From Verrucomicrobiota bacterium (GTDB lineage: Bacteria > Verrucomicrobiota > Verrucomicrobiia > Verrucomicrobiales > Akkermansiaceae): a stretch of 27,325 nt of DNA. Shown in pieces: positions 1 to 8,400 of the stretch. The notes below the pieces were generated by a model. It was not told the origin of the DNA. It saw only the letters and a program-made list of their open reading frames with translations, and ran no database searches. Location: NCBI GenBank assembly GCA_008932955.1, contig WBXE01000006.1:1-27325 (forward strand), in the 5' to 3' direction. Each line of letters opens with the position of its first letter. Position 1 is the stretch's first letter. The position numbers were made by a program, and so were the translations under genes.

Positions 1-30
1 ATCCAACTTCGCCGTTCGGGCTAATACAAA

Positions 31-114
31 ATCTGAAATTTGAAATCTGAAATTTGAAATCTGAAATTTGAAATCTGAAATTTGAAATCTGAAATTTGAA
101 ATCTGAAATTTGAA
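31..114. repeat. 14-bp tandem repeat, six copies
   Basis: The unit ATCTGAAATTTGAA is repeated six times without a mismatch from 31 to 114, and a seventh copy breaks off after three bases. The array is AT-rich in otherwise GC-rich DNA and has no spacers, so it is a simple tandem repeat and not a CRISPR. AAATTT within each unit is self-complementary. The array ends just before, and on the longest reading overlaps, the first gene (a TTG at 110 lies in the last copy). From memory, AAATTTGAAATCTG-type arrays recur between genes in Verrucomicrobia; I cannot test that here. Confidence 0.95.
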
Positions 115-133
115 ATCCGTGGTTCATCCAATC

Positions 134-736
134 GTGCAAGGTCCTAAAGCTGCCAGTTTCGGGCTCAAGACAATGCTCGTGCTGCTGCTCGCCCTCGCGC
201 TGCCGCTGCCCGCCGCCAAACCCGAGTCGCCTGAGGCCGAGGCCAGCGCGGTGTTTGATACCCTTCACTTCGGTGATACCCGCGAACAGGTTCTCGCTAA
301 ACTCAAGGCCAGCAAAATCGTCGAACTGCGGGTGGCGGAAGCACTCCTCGGCCGCTTCGGCCTCAACGGCAGTTTCCAAACTCGCAAGGACGTCGGCGGC
401 CTGCGCTGCCGCTTGTTTTTTGATTGGTCAAAACACGGCCTGTTGCGCGAAGTCTCGCTTCAAACCGAAGCCCTCCCCGCCGACGCCTATCCGATCCAGC
501 TCAAAGCTTGTTGGGCAGATCTAGCCAAACTTCTCACCACCCTCTACGGCGCGCCCGTGCAGCAAGGGGATTTTCCTCCGCTCGCCAGCCTCAGCGATGG
601 CGCCTGTCTCGCTAGCCATTATTGGCGCTTGGCAGGCGGCGGTACCGCCATCCTCGGTAGCGCCCGCGATAACAAGAACTACACCACCGTCGTGCGCTTC
701 ATCCAACAGGAACTCCAGTCCATCGCTATCCCGTGA
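134..736 (+). CDS. Small exported protein of unknown function
   Basis: I do not recognise the family. The N-terminus has two lysines followed by a hydrophobic stretch (MLVLLLALALPLPAA) and a likely signal-peptidase site before KPESPEAEAS, so the protein is probably exported. There is no lipobox cysteine. The mature part of about 170 residues contains FGDTREQVLAKL, a pattern seen in small periplasmic or BamE-like folds; that resemblance is weak. The start is uncertain: TTG 110 lies inside the tandem repeat, GTG 119 and GTG 134 give a positively charged n-region, and ATG 173 removes both lysines. GTG 134 was chosen as a compromise, and no candidate has a clear Shine-Dalgarno. The stop is 11 bp before rsmB, suggesting co-transcription. 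Confidence 0.7.
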   Translation: MQGPKAASFGLKTMLVLLLALALPLPAAKPESPEAEASAVFDTLHFGDTREQVLAKLKASKIVELRVAEALLGRFGLNGSFQTRKDVGGLRCRLFFDWSKHGLLREVSLQTEALPADAYPIQLKACWADLAKLLTTLYGAPVQQGDFPPLASLSDGACLASHYWRLAGGGTAILGSARDNKNYTTVVRFIQQELQSIAIP

Positions 737-747
737 TCGCTTAACTC

Positions 748-2037
748 ATGCCCGCCAAAAATTTCCACGTCCGCCAAGCCGCCGTATCCGCCCTCCACGC
801 CTGGGCCCAAGGCCATGACTACGCCGAAAGCCTCATCGAACGCCACGCCCAGCGCCGCAAACTCACCTCGCCGGATCGCGGCTTGTTGCAAGCCATTCTC
901 TTCGGCGTGCTGCGTCATCGCCGATTGTTAGACCATTGGATCGGCAAACTTCGCGATGGCAAACTCGACCCGGAAACCCGCGACGTCCTGCGCGTCGGTC
1001 TCTGCCAGTTGCTTATTCTCAATTTGCCCGATCACGCCGCCGTCAATGAAACCGTCGAAGCCGGCAAGGCTAACGTGCGCAACCTCATTAACGCCGTGCT
1101 ACGCCGCGCCACCACCTCTCGCAAGCGGCTGTTAGATGAGGTTGCCGACCTGCCACCCGCCGTCGTCCACTCGCATCCGGACTGGTTGTTCAACCGCTGG
1201 CGTGCGGCCTTTGGCAAAGCCAACGCGCTCGCTTTGATGGAGTGGAACAACCAACCCGCTGGAACGTTTTTCCGGCTCAATCCACTCGTCGGAGCGCCTC
1301 TTAGCGGAGCGCCGGCTGCAGCCGGCGTGTCTCCACTTTCTTCCAATACCCCCGCCGCTCCGCTCCCCGGCACCCCCGTGGCCAACGCCCCCAACTTTTT
1401 CCAACTCGAAGGCCCGCTGCCCACCGCCTTGCTAGCCGCCGGTGCCATCTATATCCAGGACCCCGCCACCCGGCATGCCGTCGAGTTGCTAGACCCCCAA
1501 CCCGGCGAGCACATTCTCGATGCCTGTGCCGCGCCCGGTGGCAAGGCGTTTCTCATTGCCGCCGCGCTGGGCTCGGCCGCCAACCTGGTCTGCACCGACT
1601 CTAACGAAAAGCGCCTGCCCCGGCTGCGCGATAATCTAACCCGCCTGCATGCCGCCGATGCCACCATCGCTGTCCACGATTGGACGCAGCCGGCCCCGCC
1701 TGCCTGGCATGGCGCCTTTGACGGCATTCTGCTGGATGTGCCATGTTCTAACACCGGTGTGGTGCGCCGCCGCGTGGATGTTCGCTGGCGCTTGCAAGCC
1801 CCGGATATTGAGGCGCTGGTCCGCACCCAGCGGCTCATCCTCGAAAACGCCCTGCCATGCCTCAAACCCGGCGGGCGCTTGGTGTACTCCACTTGTTCTC
1901 TTGAGCATGCAGAAAACCTCGGCCAAATCGCAGCGTTCCTCGCCGCTCACCCATCTCTAACACTTCACTCAACCCGCGATGCGTTGCCGTTCCGCGATCA
2001 CACCGACGGTGCCTTCGCGGCCCGCATCGGTTCATGA
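748..2037 (+). CDS. rsmB: 16S rRNA m5C967 methyltransferase RsmB
   Basis: RsmB transfers a methyl group from SAM to C967 of 16S rRNA in the cytoplasm. Residues 1-130 form a NusB-like RNA-binding domain (DRGLLQAILFGVLRHRRLLD; AAVNETVEAGK; NLINAVLRRA). Residues about 220-429 form the Rossmann methyltransferase: DACAAPGGK at 258-266 (SAM loop), DVPCSNTG at 330-337 and YSTCS at 380-384. Cys333 and Cys383 are the paired cysteines of the m5C mechanism. The length of 429 is normal, and it ends in a typical DGAFAARI. Residues about 180-215, between FRLN and the FQLEG segment, are Ala/Pro/Gly-rich and overlap a 16-bp DNA palindrome, which is unusual for this linker. It follows the exported-protein gene by 11 bp. 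No Shine-Dalgarno precedes ATG 748. Confidence 0.93.
   Translation: MPAKNFHVRQAAVSALHAWAQGHDYAESLIERHAQRRKLTSPDRGLLQAILFGVLRHRRLLDHWIGKLRDGKLDPETRDVLRVGLCQLLILNLPDHAAVNETVEAGKANVRNLINAVLRRATTSRKRLLDEVADLPPAVVHSHPDWLFNRWRAAFGKANALALMEWNNQPAGTFFRLNPLVGAPLSGAPAAAGVSPLSSNTPAAPLPGTPVANAPNFFQLEGPLPTALLAAGAIYIQDPATRHAVELLDPQPGEHILDACAAPGGKAFLIAAALGSAANLVCTDSNEKRLPRLRDNLTRLHAADATIAVHDWTQPAPPAWHGAFDGILLDVPCSNTGVVRRRVDVRWRLQAPDIEALVRTQRLILENALPCLKPGGRLVYSTCSLEHAENLGQIAAFLAAHPSLTLHSTRDALPFRDHTDGAFAARIGS
1291..1326. repeat. REP-like palindrome inside rsmB
   Basis: The 16-bp perfect palindrome GCCGGCTGCAGCCGGC lies at 1311-1326. Just upstream GGAGCGCC occurs twice, at 1291-1298 and 1306-1313. Both sit within the rsmB reading frame and encode the Ala/Pro/Gly-rich linker, with no frame disruption. 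The form resembles dispersed GC-rich palindromes of verrucomicrobial genomes; that comparison is from memory. Confidence 0.6.
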
Positions 2038-2139
2038 GAGCGGCTCGCCGCGGTGAAGTGATGATCAGCGAATTTTTTAGAAAAAATCCCCGGTTGCCAT
2101 TGGCGGGCTTGAATGGGCATTGACACCTTCTCAGTTGGC
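2038..2139. other. Convergent gap after rsmB, with two small inverted repeats
   Basis: No gene is seen. GCGGC-TC-GCCGC lies at 2040-2051 right after the rsmB stop. An AT-rich inverted repeat, ATTTTTT-AG-AAAAAAT, lies at 2072-2087. Together they could help end transcription arriving from rsmB on the plus strand or from the small gene on the minus strand, but neither has the classic GC stem followed directly by a T-run. Confidence 0.35.
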
Positions 2140-2352
2140 TCACTCGTCGTGGTAAAACCACAGGAGCACCAACAAGCCGGACCCGATGCCCCACAGTAGC
2201 CAGTTGTTGCTAACAAAATACGGGTACCCCATGAGGGCGAGACCGATGGCGACGGGTTGCCACAATTCGAGTTTTTTGCCGTAGCTGAGGGCGCCAAGCC
2301 CGAGGGTCCCAAAAATAATGCCTGCCAGAATGTTGTAGGGATCAAAATTCAC
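2140..2352 (-). CDS. Small membrane protein, 70 residues
   Basis: This is a short hydrophobic protein with about three predicted membrane helices: ILAGIIFGTLGLGALSYG, then WQPVAIGLALMGYPYFV, then WLLWGIGSGLLVLLWF. A GKK turn lies between the first two helices and the protein ends in YHDE. Similar small proteins exist in Verrucomicrobia and proteobacteria, sometimes with a vague amino-acid-transport label that I regard as unsupported. The GTG at 2352 gives M-N-F-D-P-Y-N and was preferred; a GTG at 2370 adds six residues (MSGCGK) and cannot be excluded. The gene is transcribed away from the nnr gene. Confidence 0.75.
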   Translation of the reverse strand: MNFDPYNILAGIIFGTLGLGALSYGKKLELWQPVAIGLALMGYPYFVSNNWLLWGIGSGLLVLLWFYHDE

Positions 2353-2404
2353 CTTGCCGCAGCCTGACACCCGCTAGCGGAAGTTTCCAGTACCAATCGC
2401 CCAC

Positions 2405-2421
2405 CCCTGGCGCAACCAGGG
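2405..2421. other. Hairpin in the divergent gap upstream of nnr
   Basis: CCCTGG-CGCAA-CCAGGG forms a six-pair stem with a five-base loop between the divergent small membrane protein gene and nnr. It lies about 58 bp before the nnr ATG. It could be an operator or a leader structure, or have no role. I see no clear -35/-10 pair in this gap. Confidence 0.3.
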
Positions 2422-2478
2422 CTTGAGGCCCTCAGGTTTTGGATTTCCAGCTGGGCATGGCTGCGCTAGAGTGGCGGC

Positions 2479-3975
2479 ATGAGTGCGGTGACGGTGGCGG
2501 ATATGCGGGCGCTGGAAACGCAGGCGGCCAAGTGCGGCTGGTCCGAGGACCGTTTGCTTAGCCTTGCCGGGCATCGTCTAGGCCACGCGCTGGGGGCATT
2601 TTTCCCGACTCCCGGCACCCTCATCGGCTATCTCGGAAAAGGTCACAACGCCGGCGACGCGATCGTCGCCATGCGCGTGATGGAACACGTGTACGGCTGG
2701 CAGATCGCAGCTCGTGCCGCGTGGCAGTCGGCAGCTTGGGCGCCGCTGACCCGCGCCAAATGGCTGGAAGCTCCGCCGGTGAGTTTGCTCGATGACCTGC
2801 CGGACTGGTGCACGCTGCGGCGTCCCTTGGTCCTGTTGGACGGGCTTCTCGGCATCGGCGCTGCGGGGGGCTTGCGCGAGCCTCTGGCTGGCCTGGCCCG
2901 CGAAATGGCCTGGCTGCGCGGGCAAGCCGGAGCACGGGTGGCGGCGGTGGACCTCCCGTCGGGCGTCAACCCGGACACCGGCGAAGTCACTGCCGGGGCC
3001 GTCACCGCCGATGTCACCTTCATGATCGGCGCGGCCAAACGCGGACTTCTAACAGCCGAGGCGGCCGCTGCCACCGGCGCCTTGGCGGTCGTGCCGCTGG
3101 AACCGCTCAGCGCTCCGCTAGGCGGCGACATCGAGCTGATTTGCCCTTTGGCCATGACCGCTGGCAAAGGGCCGCGGCCGTTTGATTTCCACAAAGGTAT
3201 GGCCGGGCGGGTGCATATTTTGGCCGGTTGCGCCGCTTACACTGGGGCGGCGGTGCTAGCGGCCAGCGGGGCGCTGCGCGGTGGTGCCGGCCTCATCGTG
3301 TTGCATGTGCCAGCGGCCGTTGCGCCTGTGATCGCCGCCAAATGCCCTTGCGAAATCATCGTTCGCGCCTGCGAGCATCCGCTGGACTTGCTGGAAAACT
3401 CACCCGACGCGCTGGTCGTCGGCCCCGGGCTCGGTGCGCTGAGCGGCGCGTTTGCCGATGGATTGTTAGGGTTGCTTGCGCGCAGCGAGCTGCCCACGTT
3501 GCTGGATGCGGATGCACTCAATTTTTTGGCGCAACACGGCCGGCTCGACCGGCTCAAGCCCAACCACGTACTCACGCCGCATCCGGGCGAGTTTGGGCGG
3601 CTTGCGCCTGAGCTTGCCGCCTTGCCGCGCGAGGTTGCGGCCCGCCGGTTTGTGGAACGTTATCCGGTGACCCTTCTGCTCAAAGGCTGCCGCACCCTGG
3701 TGACCCGCCACGGCGATGCGCTGTGGTGTAATGCCACCGGCAGTCCCGCCATGGCCACCGGCGGCCAGGGCGATGTGCTCGCCGGCGTGTTAGGCGCGCT
3801 GCTTGCTGCGGCCATTCCCGCGGTGTCTGCCGCTAGCCTAGCCGCGTGGCTCTGCGGCCGTGCCGCAGAACTCGCCCTCACCGAGCACCGCAATTCGGAA
3901 CAGTCCCTCAGCCCCAGCGATTGCCTAGCCCACCTCGGTGCCGCCTTCAATGATTGGCACGAAGGCTCGCGATGA
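2479..3975 (+). CDS. nnr: Bifunctional NAD(P)H-hydrate epimerase / ADP-dependent dehydratase
   Basis: This cytoplasmic enzyme repairs damaged NADH and NADPH. The N-terminal YjeF_N domain epimerises NAD(P)HX; the C-terminal ribokinase-like domain dehydrates S-NAD(P)HX using ADP. The first half carries GKGHNAGD (about 53-60), where GxGNNGGD is usual, and DLPSGVNPDTGEV (about 157-170). The second half carries HKGMAGRV at the domain boundary, VVGPGLG, LDADALN, LTPHPGEFGRL and MATGGQGDVLAG, with the catalytic Asp at 432. The length of 498 is normal for the fused form. The N-to-H and G-to-A substitutions in the epimerase loop are worth noting. Only 9 bp separate its stop from the stop of the convergent pfp gene. 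ATG 2479 follows the weak purine tract AGAGTGG. Confidence 0.93.
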   Translation: MSAVTVADMRALETQAAKCGWSEDRLLSLAGHRLGHALGAFFPTPGTLIGYLGKGHNAGDAIVAMRVMEHVYGWQIAARAAWQSAAWAPLTRAKWLEAPPVSLLDDLPDWCTLRRPLVLLDGLLGIGAAGGLREPLAGLAREMAWLRGQAGARVAAVDLPSGVNPDTGEVTAGAVTADVTFMIGAAKRGLLTAEAAAATGALAVVPLEPLSAPLGGDIELICPLAMTAGKGPRPFDFHKGMAGRVHILAGCAAYTGAAVLAASGALRGGAGLIVLHVPAAVAPVIAAKCPCEIIVRACEHPLDLLENSPDALVVGPGLGALSGAFADGLLGLLARSELPTLLDADALNFLAQHGRLDRLKPNHVLTPHPGEFGRLAPELAALPREVAARRFVERYPVTLLLKGCRTLVTRHGDALWCNATGSPAMATGGQGDVLAGVLGALLAAAIPAVSAASLAAWLCGRAAELALTEHRNSEQSLSPSDCLAHLGAAFNDWHEGSR

Positions 3976-3984
3976 ATGAGTTAC

Positions 3985-5208
3985 TCAAACATCGAGGATT
4001 TTTGGCACGGCGGGCGCACGCAGGCGGTGGGTCTCCGGGACGCCCGAACCTAGCAGCGGGCGACAATAGTGGTGGAAGGCCGCCGTCACCCCGTTGCCAT
4101 CGGCATTGATGAATTCGTCGGGCATGTGGCGCGTCTTGCCCGCAACTTTTTCCAAGGGCACCAAGGCGTAGTCCACGCTGTAATCGAGCACCGGTCGGCG
4201 GATGACCACCGAGCCATCGACGTGGTCCCACATGGCGAATTGGACGGCCTTTTCGCCGACTTCGCGGGCTTCGTGGGCATCGCGGTCGGAGCGGCAACCG
4301 GTGAAACAGCGCTGCAGATAGCCGAAGGTGTCGGCCCGCACGCGCTTGAGTTTGAGTTCGCGGCGCAGCGTGTCGCTGAGCAGATCCCCGAGGGCTCCGG
4401 TGCCGGAAAGCTGCACATTGCCGTGGTCGTCGCGCTCCGTCGTTTGCATCAAGCGGGTGATCATGGGTTGGCCGCTGGCATCGGCGATGCCTTCCGACAC
4501 CGCGATGGTGCACAGGCCGTGGGTGGCGATGCTGCGCTCGACGTCAGTGAGAAAGCGGGTGGTGTCGAACGCGCGCTCGGGCATGTAGATGAGGTGCGGG
4601 CCGTCGTCGGTGTGCTTTTGGGCAAGTGCGGAGGCGGCGGTTAGGAAACCGGCGTGGCGGCCCATGATGACGCCGATATAGACGCCGCCGAGGGCACGAT
4701 TGTCGAGGTTGACGCCCATAAACGCCTGCGCGACGTAGCGGGCCGCGGAGGGAAAGCCGGGGCAGTGGTCGTTTTCCGCTAGATCGTTGTCGATCGTTTT
4801 GGGGATATGAATGGCGCGCAATTCGTAGTTGGCGCTGCGCGCCTGCTCGTTGATGATGCGGACCGTATCGGAGGAATCATTGCCGCCGATGTAGAAAAAA
4901 TAGCGGATATCGTGGGCCTGCATCACCTCGAACATGCGGGCGCAGTACTCTTCGTCGGGCTTGTCGCGGGTCGAGAGCAAGGCGGAGGAGGGGGTGTCGG
5001 CCACCCGTTCCAGGTTGTGACTGGTTTCGCGGCTCAGATCGATAAAACGTTCTTTGATGATACCGCGCACGCCATGCACGGCACCGTAAATCGCCGTGAC
5101 CTGGGCGAATTTGCGGGCCTCGAGGACCACGCCGACGAGGCTTTGGTTGATGACCGGGGTGGGGCCGCCGCCTTGGGCAACGAGAACTTTTCCTTTCAGG
5201 GGATTCAT
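3985..5208 (-). CDS. pfp: 6-phosphofructokinase, probably pyrophosphate-dependent
   Basis: The enzyme interconverts fructose 6-phosphate and fructose 1,6-bisphosphate. GGGPTPVINQ at 13-22 forms the phosphoryl-donor loop, GGNDSSDT lies at 108-115, PKTIDNDL at 136-143 and MGRHAG at 182-187. In this family an Asp as the second acidic position of GGxD and a Lys in PKTIDND indicate pyrophosphate in place of ATP as donor; the Asn at 110 in place of the first Asp is a variant. The 407 residues are longer than bacterial ATP-PFK (about 320) and match long-clade PPi enzymes. ATG 5208 was chosen because MNPLKGKVLVAQGGG is the usual N-terminus; the frame stays open to 5265. PPi dependence is inferred from motifs. 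Confidence 0.9.
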   Translation of the reverse strand: MNPLKGKVLVAQGGGPTPVINQSLVGVVLEARKFAQVTAIYGAVHGVRGIIKERFIDLSRETSHNLERVADTPSSALLSTRDKPDEEYCARMFEVMQAHDIRYFFYIGGNDSSDTVRIINEQARSANYELRAIHIPKTIDNDLAENDHCPGFPSAARYVAQAFMGVNLDNRALGGVYIGVIMGRHAGFLTAASALAQKHTDDGPHLIYMPERAFDTTRFLTDVERSIATHGLCTIAVSEGIADASGQPMITRLMQTTERDDHGNVQLSGTGALGDLLSDTLRRELKLKRVRADTFGYLQRCFTGCRSDRDAHEAREVGEKAVQFAMWDHVDGSVVIRRPVLDYSVDYALVPLEKVAGKTRHMPDEFINADGNGVTAAFHHYCRPLLGSGVPETHRLRAPAVPKILDV

Positions 5209-5328
5209 GGGGACAAGAGCATGTCTCGGGCGAGGTGGGATGCAAGCGCGGAAATCTGCGGCCACATGGCCATGTTAGGTGAATGTAGCCTGCGCCAAAC
5301 GCCGCCCATTTTCTCTCGATAGGCCGCC

Positions 5329-5367
5329 GGGCAGGATGCCCGGTCCACGTGGCGCGGCATCCTGCCC
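5329..5367. repeat. REP-like inverted repeat, 12-bp perfect arms
   Basis: GGGCAGGATGCC at 5329-5340 is the exact reverse complement of GGCATCCTGCCC at 5356-5367; the 15-base loop contains TCCACGTGGC. It lies between the pfp start and the stop of the giant gene. The left arm and loop closely resemble the core of the 105-bp units in the tail of the RluB-like gene (GCAGGATGCCCG..CCACG.GGC), pointing to one repeat family. Confidence 0.85.
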
Positions 5368-5414
5368 GCGGCCGAGCGGCTCACTGGGTTAGGCGATTTT
5401 CTTAGGGTCGAGGT

Positions 5415-5444
5415 GGCCTGTGGCTCCCGCTGGAACCACAGGCC
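5415..5444. terminator. Terminator-like hairpin after the giant gene
   Basis: GGCCTGTGGCTCC (5415-5427) pairs with GGAACCACAGGCC (5432-5444): 12 Watson-Crick pairs plus one wobble-type mismatch, with a four-base loop. It lies 7 bp beyond the stop codon of the giant minus-strand gene and ahead of pfp, so it is well placed to end the giant transcript. No T-run follows, so it may act as a 3' stabilising hairpin or be another REP-like element. Confidence 0.55.
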
Positions 5445-5451
5445 TAGTGAG

Positions 5452-8400
5452 CTAAGGTTTCCACGGTTTAGCGTAGTGATAGGCGGGCAGGGCGGTGGCG
5501 GGGTTGATGTAAGCCGCGCGATTGCCCAGGAACAGGTTTTCACTGTCGCAGGGGTTGAGGGCGGCGGCGTCAAACCGGACCCATGCGATCAGTGGCGGAG
5601 TCTGCGATGGATCGTTGCGCAGGTAGTAAGTGGTTTGATCCGTGCTGCCAAATGTGGTGTCGGCATTGTAAATCTGGAACGAGTTAGCGGTAGCGGCGTC
5701 CAGGCTACCGAAGAAACCATTTGCCAGAGTCATCTGACGACTGTCGGTACCCGTGGCAGACTGGGCCATTGGATAGCCGCCGCCCACCAGGTTCTTGCCC
5801 GCTGCCAAGGGGCGGACAAACTCATTCATGCGTACTTCGCCATAGTTCAAAATGACGAACGGGGAGGGGCTTGGTGAGTTAGACGGGTTGTCGAGGTTGT
5901 TGTGGAAAAGCACACCTTGCCCCGGCGGGATCACAACCGCTCCTTGGTTGGTCATGAGGGTCGTATCCGCAAAGTCAGCCCAATGTGACTCGCCAGTGGC
6001 TGCGTCGTAGTAGAGCCAGTAGGTCTTTGATTCACCTACCTGCACGGTGTTTGCCGTTGCTTGGCTGGTGGAGGCTCCCAAGCCGTCAGGCGGGAACATC
6101 GAGTCAAGCGTCCAGTGCTGCCGAATGAGTACACTGGCACCGGCGAGACTCACTGGCGGGGCTCCAATGAGGGTGTTATAGGGCGGGGTGGCCGCGTAGA
6201 GGTCACTGGCATTGGCCAATGTCACAGCACTGCCGCTGGCGGACAGCACATCGAAGCGCTGGCCTTCGTTAGCGCCGGAGCTTACTTCGAGATAGTATGC
6301 AACACCGGGGAGTGCTGGAATGAAATCGGCAAGGTTCTTGCCGCCCGCACTGGTGGTGAAGTCGAGCGTTTGGCCGTTGACAAGACCCACTGTGCCGCTG
6401 AAAACCGGAGTGTCTAGATACGGTTTGTTGAAGGTGCTGGTGCCGGGTTCTAACGTTGTTTCGGTCCAGCCGAGCACTTCAGTATAGGAGGCGCCCCCCC
6501 CGACTCCGGTGTAGTCGACGCGGATGCGCACAAAGCCTTCGCCATTGACCAGCGGGTATGTTAGACTCTCAAGATTGAAGATGCAGACGGTTTCGGTGCC
6601 ATCGGGATAGCCTGTGATATCGAGATTGCTGTACACATAGGCGTTGGCATAGGGGTCGATACCGTAGGGGTCGACGTTGATCTGGATCGAGTTCCAGACA
6701 ACAGGGTCGGTGAGCGCGGCGCTATATTCCAAGGTGTAAGTCACATCCTTCGGGCCGCCTGCGGTGCGGCGCAACAAGCCGTCAATGGCCTCAACTCCTG
6801 GTGCTATGCTAAATGGCCTGATGACCCCACTTTGCGGAGGCATGCAGAAAGCATATTCATCGAGGTTGTCGTAGCGGTCACCATCGCGGTTGTCATGGAG
6901 GGCGGTTTGGCCAGCGAGCGTGTCATTCCATTTGGTTTGCCAATCCGTCCAATGGTCCGGACAGGCCTGGCGGAAATCAATGAAGTCATTGCCCGGATTG
7001 GTAGCGCCGGCAACCAGCGTGATGGGGGATGGGTCGCCAATTAGATTCGCATCACCCTTGCCCGCCTGGTAATCCTCGAAGTTCGTGTCCTTGTCGGAAA
7101 GACTCCCGTAATGAGCCGGTTGGGTTTCGGCAACCTTGTAGCTGCCGACTGCCGCGGTGAAAGTATAAGTGCCGTCGTCACCGGTAGTGCTCGTCATTGC
7201 CACACCTTGTTCGTTGAGAACCGGCTTGCCGCTGCCATCGAGCAGCGAGAGCAACACGCCAGCCAATGGCGTGTTAGCTACGGGGATGCCGTAGTTGTCG
7301 GTGCTGTAGGGGTAGCCGTCGGGGTGAAGCCATACGGTACCGGTGATGGAACCTTGTGCCTTCGGTATGGTCGCTATGCTGGCGGTGTTGTTACCCATGT
7401 TGGAATCCTGCTGGTTGCCGCTGATCGTCGCCACGTTGAGATATGTGCCGCTGGCGGTGACCTTGGCGGTGACCTGGAGCGTGGCGGTGGCGGCATTGGC
7501 AAGACTGCCGATAGTCCAGGCTCCGGTGGTGGAGTTGTATGCCGCAGCTGGGTTGGCACTGACAAATTGATAGCCCGTCGGCAGGGCCTCACTGACGCTC
7601 ACACCGGTGGCCGCGGACGGACCGTAGTTCGTTGCAGTGAGCGTGAAGACGACTTGCGAGCCGACATTCGGTGTCGGGTTGTCGACGCTTTTGGTGATGG
7701 CCAGATCGGCAAATCTGGAATCCACGAAGTTGGCTATTCCAGTTGCGCCTGCCGACAGTGCCACCGCCACCTGATTAGGTGTCAGCGAAACATAGCCGCT
7801 AGGATCAATTTCCACCACCTTGTAGCTACCAGGTAAAACACGGGTGAATGCGTAAGCTCCCACGCCGTCGGTTGTGGTCGCGGCGATGAGCGAGTGGGTC
7901 GTGGCGTCCTGTAACTCAAGCGTCACGCCACGGATCGGGGCATCGCCAATATTGTCGTTATTGGTGTCGGCCAGCACCGTGCCGCCTATGGTCCCAAGAC
8001 GGTAGTCCTCGAAATCCTGATGAGTTTTGACCATTCGATCATCGGCTGTACCGCCGACACCGTCGAGACCAAAGTCTAACATTAAGGTGATATTGTCGGA
8101 GTTGCCGCCATCGGCGTCAGCCCAGCTAAGATACATCGCGGGGTTGGTTTTGCTTACTTGATAGAGTCCGGGCACCAACCCGGTGAAAGTGTAGCTGCCG
8201 CTGGCGCTGGTCACCTGGGGGCTAAATATTCCATCGTCGGCCGTGTTGAGAATGCCGTCCACTCCCGCATAGCGTAGGGTAATGGTGGCTTCGGCCAAGC
8301 CTGCTTCGCCGACATCTGCCATGCCGTTGCCGTTGGCGCCGACGACTACCGTGCCCGAGATGCTGCCTAGGACCTGGTTATAGCCGAAGTTCCTGCTGCT

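Noticed and set aside
31..114. CRISPR array
   Set aside because: Copies are directly adjacent with no spacers and only 14 bp long.
4069..4644. Plus-strand open frame of 191 codons opposite pfp
   Set aside because: The minus-strand PFK motifs cover the same DNA; the plus-strand product has no family features.
5415..5444. Classical rho-independent terminator
   Set aside because: The stem is strong but no T-run follows on either strand, so it is listed only as terminator-like.
7111..7836. Plus-strand open frame of 241 codons inside the giant gene
   Set aside because: It lies opposite the repetitive SdrD-B/DUF11 coding DNA and its product is a complement-type sequence without domains.
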